A DNA stretch of 64,000 bases from Acanthaster planci (GCF_001949145.1 NW_019091524.1:318186-382185); one strand, 5' to 3'; shown: positions 21,173-36,200, counted from the first letter of the stretch. The notes: a model not told the origin generated them from the letters alone. Made by a program: numbers and translations.

Positions 21173-24100
21173 ATATATCGAAAATTCAAAATCGATTATT
21201 TTTTATACCAGCAAATTTTCCCCACGTACAAAAAACTTAGTAAACTGTTGTTTACGTACTCTCATTTACAATAAAGCCTTGAGATATAAAAGAGTGATGC
21301 GCAGACAGAGAGGCTAAATAATAAATTTGTCTTTTTCAACTCCACCTCATCATATTCATCCCAGGAATTTACACAGAAATCAATTCCATTGGGTACAACT
21401 GGAAAAAAAGCCTCATGCAACCGGGAGACATTAACTTGCCTACACACCGCTGTTGAAACAAACCTCCTTCATCAGGACACGACTGCGTACTATTTGGCAG
21501 TGGGCAATATGCCCGCAGCTCCACACTTTCCTTCTTGGACTGAAGCCAGTCTAGAAATCTCATTCTCATGAAGTCTTGGAGCTTCCTCTTCTCGACGTCG
21601 AGAATCAATGAATACTTGCTACTGCACATGGTTTCGGAGCTGGAGGAGTTCCATGAGGAGTATCCAAGTTCCAGGTCCTGACTCAATTTTTTTCCATTAG
21701 GATTCCACACAGGACGCTCAGATCGAATCCCGTGTTTTTTTCCCAACAATGTCATGGCACCGTGCATCCCATAAAGATCAGTAAAAAGTCCGTGCAGAAC
21801 TGAAGTAGTTGTCCATTTCCAAAACTATATTCGGTTCCAGCCTGACTCACCCATATTTCCAGAGCTTTCCAATCCTGTTACTTTTCTTGCACTGAGTAGC
21901 ACCAGTAAATGTTCAAACACCACCAGTAACAGATTCAGGGGTGGGGTGCAGCAGGTTACAACATTCACATGTACTTCTTGATCCTGGATATTTTGTTATG
22001 ATCTTCCTGTTTGTGAAGTGCAATCCCAGCAACAAGAACAGCATGTGGTGATCCTTAGAGTCATGCCAATATCTGCTGTGAAGAACTCCACAAATGGAAA
22101 TCATGTACAATTGCAAACAGGATGGCATGACCATTGTGGGAAATGACGTGCAGATTCCTAGTCCTCCAAACAAACTGATTACTTAAACAGCAATTCACAA
22201 CTGTTTCGGAGGGCTGCAGCTTTTACAGGTTGGGAGAGTTCAACTCTACCTGTGTGCATACACACTGACACAATCACTGGAAAATGCAGTCCACAGGGGT
22301 GGGATTCCATCCCGGACAAAATCCTCCAAACACAAAGACTCAGCAGGGGAAAAAATTACCCAGAAAGGATATTTATAAACGCGAGTTTGGGATCCCCACC
22401 AGAGCCATACTTCAAATAACTGTTTTCAAATTTCAAACCGGATATGCAATATTGACATTGTGTAAATAGAAGAAAAAAGGATTGAATTGAGGAAAAACTG
22501 CATCAATACAATGTATGGGTAGCAGTCATATTGCTTGGACTTACAACGCCTAGTTTTGTTGCGAAGCATTACTCTTCATGCTATATTTAGAATACAGAGT
22601 ATGGTTGATCTTCTCCCCTTTAAACCTGCATGTTAGATACACACATTCACATGTATCTTAACTTTTCTCCCATCCCACTGAAAGGATTCCTGTTTGTGAA
22701 AGACTCTATAGCAGGGAACAAAAATGACAGCTGGCACATAGGTTCTTTTAAAACCACTCTGGGCATGCTCTGAGACCTGTGCATGTACAAAGTCTGGCCA
22801 TCAAACAGATGCAGAAGACTCCTATCACACACAGCTGAGCTGGAGGGACGGGAACCAGGCAATGTGTGGCTGTCAGCTAACTCATGCTTAGGTTATTTTA
22901 GAAGTAATTCACACTTAATCACCCACTGATGTTTAGAAAATGTCCATCGTGGTTCACTGCAGCACTTCCTTGTTTACTGCTTTGTATGCATATAGTTCCT
23001 GCTTGAACCAGCAACATCAGTATTAGAACATGGCTACCAGTATCTTCTTTCTTGCTTTCAATTTTCTTCTGTGAATTCTGTTTAGTCCAAAGAATCCACT
23101 GACAGCAAAGCAGCAACCTGGGCCTGCACATCACAGCAATCAGCACCTACATATACGTATACATCAACACGTACATGTACCGGTATATGTGTATGTTGTT
23201 CCAATAGGTAAAAAAAGACAACAGATGTGGCTTTCGGCACTTTGCAAGATCAACAGGAAAACATTTGATAAAGTTGGTTAAAAGAGGTTGCAGAAATGTT
23301 CTTGTTTTAGGGTGAACCTTTATGGTATGGGGGATATGAAAGGCACATTTAAAGACGACGTGCACACACCCGGTGTGACATCGCAGTCATTTTTACAACC
23401 CTCCAAACAAGTTTTCCGCATAGATGAAATGATGGCATCTGTTAAGGAGAAGACAAGCACCTACATTGTATTCCTCTGGTGTAAACAGGTTTATCTGTGC
23501 ACAAGAAGATCTGGAATTTACTGTCAACTACTTGACCATTATGTGTTCTGAAAATGTGCAGTCGCAGCAACATGTGTCAAAACAAAGATGTTGTGTACTC
23601 GTTGCCACAGCAACCGATTCTCATTAGGCAACATTCAGCCAGCATACCAACATGCCACTGATCCCTGGCAGGCTGGGATTTCTTGGGCAACAGGGCAAGA
23701 GTTCAGCTACGCAGCATCAACTAAGGGTCAGAGATCAGCCTTGCAGGGTTCAACCCCCCCCCATTTAACAAAACGATGGAGCCCAAAGTGCATAGACCAC
23801 AGCAAAGAGAATGTGCAGAGACAACACATAAAGTGACACTGGCCTGAATCTGCCATCCTATGATCCTCCACTGGCCCGGGAATTTTTGAAGGTCCAGGTG
23901 GGTCAGGCCTGACAAAGCCAATCTATCTGTGATTATAAAAACCCGCAAGTGATTTTTTTTCTCGTTTTCGCTTTCTAAAAGCAATTATTGTGAAAAACGG
24001 AGGCCACATCTGACATTGGTTACACGAACGACTTGAAATCACACAAAATGGAATTTCTGTAGGAGCAACCACTTCCCATACAGTGGTAATTTGCTAGCCA

Positions 24101-27100
24101 TGGCTGCATGTAGTCTAAATTCCTGAAGTCATAAGAGAGGGAAAATTAAACTGGAAATCGCCTAGGCTAAAAACTCCAGCATATTTCAACAAATTTCAAT
24201 TAACTACATGTGCATTCAGAGTTTGAAACATGCTTAATAATACAACTTTGAAGGATTCTGCCTCATTTTGTGCAATCCGATTTAAAAAAAAAAAAGAAAC
24301 TCAGGATCTGACTGACTTCTTCAACCCCTCTGGGCATCTATCATGCACTGTATGACAATTAGGGTACTGTACCTCCTCCCCTTTCCTATGCCTTTAAAAC
24401 TCTTTTATTCCAAGTACGGTACTTACGTGCTGGCATTCCTGTTAGTCCATGTTCTATTCATAGGCAAATTGGGCTCACTAAAACTAACTGGCTGGCTTCC
24501 AACGGGGCAAGGTTCATCTTTGCCTACTTGGCAACAGGTAAGTTTTCTTACAAAACACAGAATTACTGCAGGGAATTGCTGGTGGGGGTGTTTCCAATGA
24601 GACAGCACCCAAATACCACAGAAGCCCAGAGATCCAAATGCAGGGAGTCAGACTACAAGTATCTAGTCTACCAGTTGGTGGTCATTTGAGACCACTGAGG
24701 CATTCAACTCAAGCCTTGGTCTTTAGCAAATTTAGCCATGGAATGGTTAGGCTTGGCAAAGGCCTTGTGTACTGGTAGTTCTTTGGAGTTCAGCCTGACA
24801 GAAACCTGTAACTAGTAGAATTAGTTCAGTGATTGTGGTTAAATAGCCATGACCCTCTTCAGTCCAGCCCAGATAAAGTTGGGGCTAATCTGTAAGTCCT
24901 TGTGTATAGTCTGGTTGCACAGAAGCTTTTTTCTTGTTTCGTTTTCAGTGGGTATAAAAATGGCAGGATGAGCTGGTAGGTCTTTTTTCTTCCAACAAGC
25001 AATCCCATGAGACAAGGACTACCCATTAGCACTGTTGTGGGTTGGCAACTTGGAAATCAAAGTCACCTACACAGTATCATCACTCTTGACATACTGCTGC
25101 TCTCCAATCACCTGGGTGCAGTGTGAGTAGTTTCATGACACTATTCACGAATTCCTCCTCGGAACCAAAAATATATTTTCACGCAGAGCATCCAAATCTG
25201 TTTTCTGATAAAATTCCACTCAATCAGTGGGAAAATCTCCTCCGTATATCCCTCGATAAAATTCCACACCAGAGAGTCTCACATGTGCTTGGCATGAATT
25301 TAAAACTGTAGCAGCCCGATGGTGCTGGTAAGTAGTGTGTACCAGGTTCTGTAGCAAATATCCTGGAGTTAGATCAGTGAGGTAGAGTGAATCCTGAGTC
25401 ACTCGTGCAAAGGTGTTCATCTTCTTGGTGAGCTCATCAAAGAGTAAAAATGCAGCAGAGGAAAAAAAAAATCATGTGGTGTAACCCCTCCCTCAGAAGA
25501 GAGTCATGCACTGAGCTGATGCTCAAATCACGTCCCCAGTGTGTGGAAGACCCATTATTCGGGGCAGACAGCCTGAAGAATGTGAAGCCTTGAATGTATC
25601 TCATCTGAACAATCAGCCAAGCAACCATGGGGATTATATGCTACAACAATGGCTGAGGGGGGTCCCCCACCAGCCATTAAGAGGGGATAATGACACCAAC
25701 AGGGCATTGGCAATCAGTTGGGGGGGGGGAGAAACAGGAGGATCAGATCAGATGATCCATTACCATAACAACAAGAAGAAGGTAACAGAGAAGGTGACAA
25801 TGCATTTTTTTCCAGTAGAAGATGAATCTGGTCACTGGCAAATGTACACAAATGTTTGCAAATGTCTTACTGGACTCTCGAGAGGAAGCTTATGGATGAC
25901 GTGTTTAGAGAGTTCCCCCTTTAAACCGGTCAGGTATGGTGTCATTTATGGAGGCAAACAGGTCTGCCAACACACAATGCGAGATGTGTAAAAACACTGC
26001 TTTTTTTTTTAAGTCTGGGAGGGAGTGGGGCATGGAGCCAAGACATATGAGGGTGCTGTCAACAAATCACCGTTACTGGCCCACTTTCAGCAAGATGAGC
26101 AGTAACTGTAAGCAGAGATGGACAAACAGTTTATAAGCAGCACGATGTTTTGCAGTTACACACAAGGCGGACCCCCCCCCCCCGAAAAAAAGAAAACTGT
26201 GACTTCTCTAGCGAGGCCCACTAGGCCACTACATGTGCAACAGTTTTCCCTCATCAGATTTTTGTCAACACCCACACACACATACATTGTGGTAACATGA
26301 ATGTCAGGGAGGACAATGGGCAGGTTCCACTACTACCTGACACGTTTCTGAGATGGAAGGCACTATGCTACAGCAGAATCTCTTGAAGTGCATTCTCAAT
26401 AGGGCATGGGGACAACATGGATAATCATAGTGTAGTTGACAGCCCAGGGTGCTGGTTTCAACATTGGACCCCATGCCCAGTACAGCCACTGGGGTAATAG
26501 TTGCATGGGGGGGGGGGTAATGGTTAGCGTCTGTATGTTAACTTGAAAAGGGATTTAACGTGCGTATTGGTGTATATATGCTTCCAAGCTTCAAATTTAG
26601 TCAATATATGCAGATTAAAACTTCATGCAGAACTTAAATACACAGTGATTTCTACTATCGAAAGAATGCCCTAAGTTTCTGTATTTTTCATGTTTCGTCA
26701 ATCACGCTCTAACCAACACAGTAACAACATTCGTAGCAGACGCTACCTATTTCTTCATGTTCATCTGCATGCAGCTTTTCCTGCCGCTCCGTGCAAAACC
26801 ATGATAAATTATTTTGAAAATCCCAAATCAAAGGAAAAGACTCAAAGCAAAAAGCCTTGTAGACCACTGCTGCGCACACATTGTGTGCATGGGTTGTTTT
26901 TGTGTACAAAAACATGGTCACCAGACTCCCCGAAGACAAAATGCAGTAAAATTGATCTCTAACCCACAGGGACAACACTATTTTCATCGATTTTTGTATG
27001 AATGGATAGGGTTTGAGTTGCCAAACTCCTCATTGAAAGTTCCACGAAAAAACGTGAAGTTTATTGCAAGTTTTGATCCGCTAAAAACAGGCATTTTTTC

Positions 27101-28755
27101 CAGTGGCAATTTAAAGGCTTTCTGGTACATGTTCATCTGCAAGAAACCAGGTATCGTTTTTGGAAAATTTGAGTCTGAAACAACTCAGAAAGATTGCGGT
27201 TTAGATCGTGAGTGTCAGTCCATTTGACTGCCAAGCAATGAAGTGCACCATGATTTTCTGAGTGGCCACCGTTAAGTGTGTGCGCACGGCGGCGGGTCAA
27301 CATGGCGTTCGCATGCGTTAGCCTCACATGTACCGCTATACATGGGCAGATATGGACTGTGGTGTCATGAGCTCATGGTTCTCACTAAGCGCTGTTTTAA
27401 CAAGTAATTTACTAAGGCAAAAGGACTAACTCGCACGGAAGGTGCACGGAAGGCACCGGCGAAGGAAGGTCTGATCAGCTAAAACCAAAGGTTGAAGCAA
27501 GTATTGAAATTAAAACTGAATAAACGGGTGTTTAAATAGTTGAATAAAACAGCCACTACATGTTGTTGCATGTTTTTAAAATATCCAAAATTATTGAATC
27601 TCATATGTTTTTTCCTGAGAAAAGGTACTTAAAAAGCCCAGGAAGAGCATCTAAAGTCCCAAAATTTTTGGGGCCCTTGGGTGGGCCCCGAACCCCACGC
27701 CATGGAATGAAAAACCCCTACAGTTTTGCAAAATCCTGGAGAGAACACTGAGTACAGTGTGTAAACTACTGTGATCACCTAATCCACTTTGAGCGTTTTT
27801 TGGGTACTCACAGCATAGGCGCATCATGAGGCGCGGAGACGCGGAGCATGCTAAGTGCGTGTAACTAATTTATGATGGTATGTATGGTGTTTGCGTACAT
27901 GCAGAATGCGTGCAAGAACCCGCTTGTAACTACCCGTCTTTCCTTAGCCATTTGGGGGCGGATACCTGACATACATTAAGCAACCTTTGACTACCACAGT
28001 GATTCTTTCCCCCCTTACCCACTTCAACAAGTAGTGCCAAAGTGTGTGAACCAATCTGGACTATTCCAAGATTCCTATTCCTTAACATCAGAAAACCGTC
28101 ATGCTGCACTGGCAGTCGCTGATGCCAGATCAAAATGGGAGCTGGGTCTGTGCTTCAAACTTTCCTGTTGCCTTCTGGCAAATTGTCACAGCAGAAACGA
28201 CTCAAGCTGTGCGACATGTGTATATACGTGTATATGTAGGTCATGTTGAAAATAGAAGCTCCTTTCATTCATAGCTCTACTTGCTGTAAACTACATGCAC
28301 TGTGGCCATCGTGAAGAGCAAAGCCTGTGTCCTACTGGAGAAAAACCTATGAGTAAACCTTTTTACCTCTGTGCATTTATCATCACTGACTTAAAAGCCC
28401 AAATAAAACTAAAACACTGTTAAAAGTCCTCTTAAAGAGGTAGGGAAACCGCTTCACTTATTGCAACATCTAGGGTTTGGGAGGTAGACTGGCCACCCAG
28501 AAACCAGTATATGATGAATTTATCTTCTGTACGAGGCAATCTCTGTTCCCGAACAACTGGGCCAATTTCGGAAATACATGAAATCAAATTTTATGTTTGG
28601 GTTGGGTTGACAACATAACAGTGAGAAAGGCACAACAGGCATGCATGAAGGATGCATAAAGATACACGTAAAGTGGCATTGTTACGGCCCAAATGCATTA
28701 AAATGAGGAGTTTTGATGACAGGTAGAAAATGCACAATATTATCCATGAATCTCA

Positions 28756-28898
28756 CGGGCCGCGTTTGTTTCAAATGGATCCGGATCACGATCAAGGATC
28801 CGTCATTCGTTTACAGACACCAAAACTCGCCTATATGGATGGTGAGAACCAGCGTCACTGATCAATATCCACATCAGTGTGAAACAAACAGGCCCTAT
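28756..28898. mobile_element. Possible short MITE with GGGCC termini
   Basis: The left end reads GGGCCGCGTTTGTTTCAAAT, and the reverse complement of the right end reads GGGCCTGTTTGTTTCACACT. About 18-20 bases match with small gaps, and the element is about 140 bp. There is no convincing target duplication and no coding content. A chance inverted repeat is possible, but GGGCC-plus-GTTTGTTTC ends are typical of small hAT-like elements. Confidence 0.4.
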
Positions 28899-31800
28899 TG
28901 TGCATAAACCTAAATTGCTACTCTTAGCTGGTCAAAATAATTGTACGAGACGTTGAAGGTGGAGTGGAACGTACTGGTAACTTGCGTGGCATACAGGTAC
29001 ATGTGAGAATGCACTCGTCTTCACGTGCAGTGACAACAGACTATTCATACGCTATGGAACATAACGCAGTCAGCGTAGGAGTACCCAGACCAGGATCATA
29101 CAGCTGAATCATGGGCTACCTTGTACATGTATGTGTGTACATGTAAAGCTTCTAAAAAGAAAGCCAGCAAACCATGTGCCTGCTTGTTTGCCGAGTCTAC
29201 AATTTTCAATGTGTCGAAGAAAAAGATAAACACATGCCGGATTCTTCTTACAAGTGAAAGTGAGTGGATTCAATACCTACGAAAGTAACTATAATTTACT
29301 TTGCGATGAATGAGGACAACGGCACAAAACCTGTCATTGTTGCAGGGCTGATGTAGTGGTCCCCAAATAAACCTGGCGGTGGTCCAGCCACACAGCACCA
29401 TATACTGGCAGCTCCAACACAACACAAGCAGGCAGTGAGGCCTATACGTCGCTTTTCTAAATTCGGGGTACTCAGCAGACACGGGATATTTGTCCAAGCA
29501 GTAGCCCTCAAATCCTTGGCATATTACTTATCTGCAACAAGGTTTAAAGTCTACTCTTAATGTGTTGTCCACGAACAATCGATTCTATGTGTAATTTGAA
29601 ACCTTGAGACCAAGTCTCAGTGTACGAGACTCCTGTCCAAACTGCACAAGACTGGGGTACATGTACATGAACATGTACACTGTAAGTTTTATTTCATTTA
29701 TTTACACAACAAATCATGCATGTAAACTTGATATATGGACCAATGAATGTAGTGGACAAGAACACTGCATTTTGAGCGTGCCTTTACTACGAGACTTGCG
29801 TGTGAAGATGCACCGTGTTTAGATCCGTATCCCTCCGTGACATTTTGGGGTTACTGGTATACATCATTAAAACAAAATGAGTGTTTCTTAAAATGGAAAA
29901 AAAGGGACTTGAGGAAGCCCATTTTTTAGACATTTTTCGATCACAAATGGGAGAACTGTTCCATTTTTCAGGTTATGTTTTGAAGATGGTCTTGCCACCT
30001 CTTGTTTTAATTGGGGGCAGAAGGTTTTCTTTTCCCTACCTCTTTGAATAATTTCTACAGATGCGTACGAAGCCTACTCTCTAGACCAAAAAGAGTGAAA
30101 AATCACTCTCAAAAAGAGTGAGTCTCTTGTAAGGCCTTAAAATAAGAGCTTTCCACTCTTTTGCATTTAGAAAGTATAGAACTTGCCTTCTGTTGGAAAC
30201 TCGCAGGATGTAGCTGGCTTATACTGCACATGTACATGTACGTGTGTACACGGGAGTTAGTCAACAGCACTTGAATTGCACAGCCTTAATTTGCATGCAA
30301 GTACATGTAATTATTCTCCCAGACAACTCCAACATGAAACTCATGGCACATGATTAACACACTGATTGACGTGTTTTGAAGACACACACAAACCATCACA
30401 GCAGAGTGCAGAGAGCCGAGGTCTGGTCCCCTATCATGCTCTCCAGATGACACCGCTTCCAGGAAGGATGATCAGGGGGATGAGGCAGAGGAAATTGCTT
30501 GAGACCCAAAAGCGACTTGGGGGGAAAGACTGTTGTCGGCAAGTCTTACATTAACCCGAACCACATTTGCCTCTGTTGTTACTACATGTTCATATTGGCC
30601 TTACAAATTGTGAGGGCAAATGTAATGCTATTCTGATAGAGACTGGTTTGTAATTCAGCGTTGAACCACAATGCGTCAGTGTTTTGGTTAGAACCACTTG
30701 AAACACTTATTACATTCCAAATACAAGTACATGAAACATTCATACATGTACATATTTACAACTGCTGAATAAAAAATTTATGTTCAGGTCAGCACACTTC
30801 CTGGGACTGGGTTCAACCACAACAAGGTGACCTCTGACCCTGCAGGAAAGAACAGAGTGCTGATCAGACTGGAATGCATCACCACTAGAGAGCAGTTTAA
30901 TAATAGCCTTCTGGTGGACTGCACAGTGAATAGCAGGGAAACTGGCAAGCAGGGGGTGTCTGTACCAATCTGTGCTTTGCTCTTATAGTCGGAAATCTGC
31001 GTGAATACACCCAGGTTAAACTTCACAAACAGTACAATAGATGCAATAATTATAATCTTCCCAGAAATTTGCAATATGCCCAAGGACAAGTGGGGTGTTA
31101 AAAGAAAGGAATTAGACAGTCGCCTTATTCCAGACAGACACTGGCAAAACTGGCAACGTAGGAAATTTGAACTTCCAAAAAAAACATCTTATTGCGGTAT
31201 GCAGGGTGCGGCACCCACCGGGTGAACGCTAGTTAACTTTGAACCCAGTACTCCAACAATAAGGGATTTCGTCATCGATTGAATAAAGAAAAACTGCAGA
31301 AAATAAGGACAACATGCCAGTCAGATCTGTACAATGGATTGGATTCATTCACATGAGAATGTTAAGTCCCTGACCTCATTTCTTTTACATCAAATTGAAA
31401 GTTGAAAGGAAAAAAAAACTGCATACCAAGAATATTTACGCGTGTGGCCATTTAATACTGGGTTTACCAGTAGGTCAAAGATTACCAATTAATAAGACTC
31501 GGTGCCGTGTTAGTGAAGCTGGCACTACCTGATGACACAAAACAGCGAGTGATGAACCCGAGCAAGCTACTGCCTTCAAATGATGGCGGGCTGTCGGCTC
31601 CCATGATGACAAATTGAGCAAAATATCAATAAACTGGCTGCCTGTCTACAGTGCGAAATAAGGGAGATGCAGATCCCCCTAAAGTCCAGTGATGTCAGGC
31701 AAACATACAAAGAATGTCAGTGCACTAGTGGCAACAGGTGGTTTGGTATACACACAGAGGTATATATACCAGGGCACTGCTTGTTTACCGGGGAAATATC

Positions 31801-31906
31801 ACAGGGTTCCCTAAATGGCAACATTTATTTATGCATAGAAATTGAGGACTCTATAAAATTACACAATGACATGGACGTACAAAGGCCACCAACCGAAATG
31901 TCATGA

Positions 31907-32118
31907 CTGAGTGCTAAAAAAAGGCTGGAAAAAATCATATTTTGAAACTAAACTTTCTCATCTCACTCCCAAGAAAAACTGTTCCAGAAGTGAGCATTTC
32001 AAAATATACAACAATAATTCTTTATCGAAGAAACATTTTCTTTCACTTTTTTTCTAGGGAGCAAGGTAAGAACCTTTTGCCTCATGATAAGATTTTTGGG
32101 GTACAATTTTCAGCAGTG
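31907..32118. mobile_element. Palindromic MITE, copy 2 of a two-copy family
   Basis: The same block order as the copy at 19725-19930. The left side has TCATATTTTGAAAC, TCTCACTCCCAAGAAAAA, CATTTCAAAATATA and TTTCTTTCACTTTTT. The right side has TGCCTCATGATAAGATTTTT and ends TTTTCAGCAGTG. The terminal CACTGCTGAAAA matches the CACTGCTCAAAA start of copy 1. Divergence between the two copies is clear, so the family is old here. Confidence 0.68.
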
Positions 32119-33204
32119 TGAAATTGATCCTGGCATCCAGAATGTAAATAAACAGCTTCTACAAATGCAAGTACCTTAAAAGAGAATTAACAGTGCCTGT
32201 TAAGGAATACTGTGCGTACAATGTAATTTAATGTCATGCTTCAAGCACCAATCCTGAAACAACGTTCAAGTCAAGTTAACTTCATTCTGTGGTTTTTTTT
32301 TTACAGCTATGGCAAAAGCACCTCCAATAGGGCTTCTCACTACCAAATACCAACATCCGCCCACAGCTTTTTGCTTGTTCAAACTCCCCTCCCATTGGAA
32401 GCAACTGATAGGTGCTCTCGTCTGTTTACATGTATGTCTACAGGTAGCCTACATGTTGTACTACTAATTATACAGTGGATAAAGAGTGAATTGAATTATG
32501 CTTTTCAGGTCCGTGCATATAAGCACATTGTAATATAGATGTACATTTATGAGCCAGAAAGCCTTGGGTTTTCAGCTTTTTTGAAGCTGCATACTGGTTC
32601 TTTTTATTTAACTTTCAATTTTTTCTCACCAAAAATCTAAATCTTTCATGCATATTAAACTGGACAATGAGAACAGTACTAGTAGAATACATGTAGCTAA
32701 TAAAAAGCTGGCACTCATTTTTAACTGCAAAGTTGGCAGCCATTTTGAATTTTACTATTTACTGGTCATCTCGGTAAAAAGACATTTAAAGGCCTTTATC
32801 CTCCTGATTCTGGAAAATCTCTGACTGATAAGATTTTTTTTTTAACTTGGCCTTCATGTAATGCTATACACACTTCACTCAACCAGGTGCTGGCATGGTG
32901 TATCATACAGCTGCCTGACTGGCATACAATATACATGTACGTGTACTGTACCATACACATATGTACATGCATTTACAGCAGAATAAGAAGCCTTTAATTA
33001 CTATAGTGGCACCATGCTTGTGGACAGATGACGTGCACATTACATGCCCTTTCAGTCAACAGTGTGATGGCATCTCCTCAAATTAGCCGAAACTTGCCAA
33101 CAGGTAAATGAGACTTGAGGCTATGCATGGCGAAAGTACTAACTATGTGAAGTTTGCGGTGACACCATGTAATCAAATTCTCTCTTTGAGTGTGTGTGGT
33201 TCTG

Positions 33205-33275
33205 AAAAGAACCGGGGTTCACTCGACGTTTCGAACAGTGTGCTCTGTTCGTCTTCAGGAGAAAGAGTCAACAGG
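33205..33275 (+). repeat. Possible Penelope-like element terminus
   Basis: The wording CACTCGACGTTTCGAACAG, followed by TGTG and CTGTTCGTCTTCAGGAG, resembles the terminal motif of many Penelope-like retroelements (ACGTTTCGA...CGTCTTCAGGAG). It can form a small hairpin with stem CGAACAG/CTGTTCG. No reverse-transcriptase coding sequence lies nearby. The call is by resemblance only. Confidence 0.35.
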
Positions 33276-36200
33276 ATGCACACACCAAACTGGGTATTCA
33301 GCCCTTTCCACACAAAGCTGAAAAAAAAACTGTTCACTCCACCAAGTTATGTACGAAAATCACTGCATGCGATCATGACACTGATTATCGCTGTGGTGGT
33401 CCCCGATCTCTGCAAGCTATCATGTAACCACATGTAGCTGCTGTGAGCCATCCCGTCCATGATTTTGATTGGATTGCAGCAGTCTCCCTTGCACAGAAGA
33501 GCCGAATTGTCTCATGACTTTTCCTGCCATGGCTGCAACTTCTTTTTCTTTTCAGATTCCGCAGGACAGGGTTGTTACTTTCAATTGCTGTTTTGTTTAT
33601 AGCCGATTGCATGGGACATGTGCACCTGTCGGCCACTGCAAAATCTTAGCTAGACTTCATATCTAAAACTTATATCCACTTTTAAGCCAACAGTGATCAA
33701 AATGAAACAGAAAAACTCCAATCTCTGGGCCCACAGTGCGAATGTGTGGATGGCAGTCTATAATTACTCACTGATCTGGTTACTTCAGTGTTTCAAAATG
33801 TAAACCCTTGACCCTAGCCACATTGCAGGAACTACATGTAGCTGCACTCCATGCCTATGCCATAACTATGTGGTCTAACCGTGACCCGCAAAATGAGCAT
33901 TTGCATTGCAAGGAATGCCAGTGAAACGTTATAATGTGTCGTGTGAAAGGACGCAAAAATCAACCAGCATGTAATTGTTAAGTAAACAATGGCTGGTCTG
34001 AATGTTTGCCTCAATCATTGGGAGTCATTTTTTTGAGTGTGTTTTTGGGTTTTTGTTTTTTTTATTGTGCGAAAATGGTTTAGTGTGCACATGCCCAACA
34101 AGGAACACAGAATACATTCCCGACTAGGACAAATCCAACTGAGTGATAATGTATGCGTATATGGGTACTTGTCTGGCTACAGTCCTACAAACCGAGGCCT
34201 ACACTGCATTTATTGAGGGAATAATTTGTTGTGCTGGGAAGATAAGGACAGAATAAAAATTTGTCCCCATAACAACACTTTTGGTTCCCAATAAGATTCA
34301 ACACGTGTAGCCAATGCACAAGTGACGAACAAGTGCATGTAAATGTATGTGTGTGTAAAATGTACACATTCCCAACAACTTGTTTATTTGTATGCAGCCT
34401 GGTGTTTATATTACCTAGTTGATCAGTTCAGTGGAATATTTTCAGCACCTGCTGCTATTTTGGACACTAGACCTGGCCAAGGTGGCTCATATTCTTTCCC
34501 AAAAAATATCCCTGTCACCTTCGTCCTGTTATTGGGACATTTTTTTTCTCTCTTTTTCTTTTATTTTTCCTAGTCTGGTTCAAAACCAGCCCCAGGGCAA
34601 GTTTTGTCTTCACAAATCACTCGTACAGGTCTTAATGACTGATTGCGTCCTACCGGATTCCCTTGGCGCTTCCACTAGTGAAAGAATGGGCCATCAGCCT
34701 GCCCTGGGTTCAAGCAGGTCATCGGCTCAAGCAAAATAAGTCTGGGATTCTGATACTGTTGGAGCACCAGTCCCTCGGGGAGAAAAATTGCACTTTTTCA
34801 TCCACTCCTTGATGAGGTTCTCTTCTGCTTATTGTGCTTACATGTATCTGACCTTAAGAGAAAGCTCAGGGCACATTGAGGCCAAAACTATAGTTCCACC
34901 AGTAGTTCCTTTATAACAAGGAGTATGAGTTACACTCAACGACCCTAGTCAGCCTATTTTTAAAAATCTCATCATGACTCACATTTTCACCATTGGTTGC
35001 GTACAGAGTAACTGAAATCTCATACAATTATTTTCATGTGAATGGTTCCCCCTGTGAGGATAAATGAAATTGGCTACTGAAAACCAGCGATGTGACCATA
35101 ACCTGGAGCCTGGTCCCGAATGGTTGACGAGATAGTTTGAACCATCCATCGTTTGGGCGGTGTTGGTCTAACTGTAATTTACTACAGTCATTGCTCAAAC
35201 TCGCCTTCGTTTTACTTTCTGGGAGCCTTTCATGACACAACCGACTCTGTTACCTGGCATTCATGCAATGTAAATACCAAGGACAGATCAAACTTACTAC
35301 ATGTATAAACTTCTGAAATGCTAGCAAGCTGTCTTATGGCTTGTCATGTTTTATATCCTGTTTAACAACACGGTTGCGTGGATTTACATAAGCTAAACCT
35401 GCGAGACGTCATCTTGATTCGGGAGCGATAACAGATTGACACACACTTACGTGCAAAATCGCATTCATCTACATGCAGGTATTTTACTAGAAGTCAATAT
35501 GACCATGGATTCTGGTGAGAAAATTTGCTGAAAAAAAATGCTGTCTTTAAAGAACAACTTTCTTTCAAAAATATAAATTCTACAAGAATCTAGCAAGGCA
35601 CGAAATCCTCTTGAGCGGTAAAGTAAACCTAACAATTCATTTAAGTTGGCCAAAAAAATGATAAATGCCATCAACAACTGCAAACAGACTTTACAGAAAG
35701 GGGAATGTCCAGTTATGGGCTACTTTAATAGCAGTGTAATAACTTTTACAACAGTTTTGGGCTATGTACATGTACACTTCTGCTCTTTTAGAACAAATTT
35801 TAAGTCTCTTTTTGGGTGGCTACAGTATGATTACAGTAATCACCAGCTCACCTTAAAATAAAAACAGGTTCATTTAGGACACAAGAAGTCCATGATTGAT
35901 AGCCGCAGACCAGGCAAATGGTCCCAAGAGGCTCCCCAGAGTAATTCAGGCAGCCTGTTGGGCCCAATTCAAGCCATATGGACAAACTAAGGTTGACAAA
36001 TTGATTCTTTCTGCTCCATGATAAAGATGGAGAGAGTTTTCCCCTGGCTTGGAGAAAGATCAGGGGCAATTTGGCAGCAAGTGACAGGGACAATCAGGCC
36101 CTTGGGAACAGGGCTGAAAAGGAAGGCTTTTGCCAAAGCTTAGATTCCTAAGTTCCCTCTAAATATTTTAAAACCAATTAAGAATCAATTATAGTGATGC

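Noticed and set aside
25539-25991. Plus-strand open frame of 150 codons
   Set aside because: No family resemblance, and it crosses a G-run and simple sequence. Nothing supports it as a gene.
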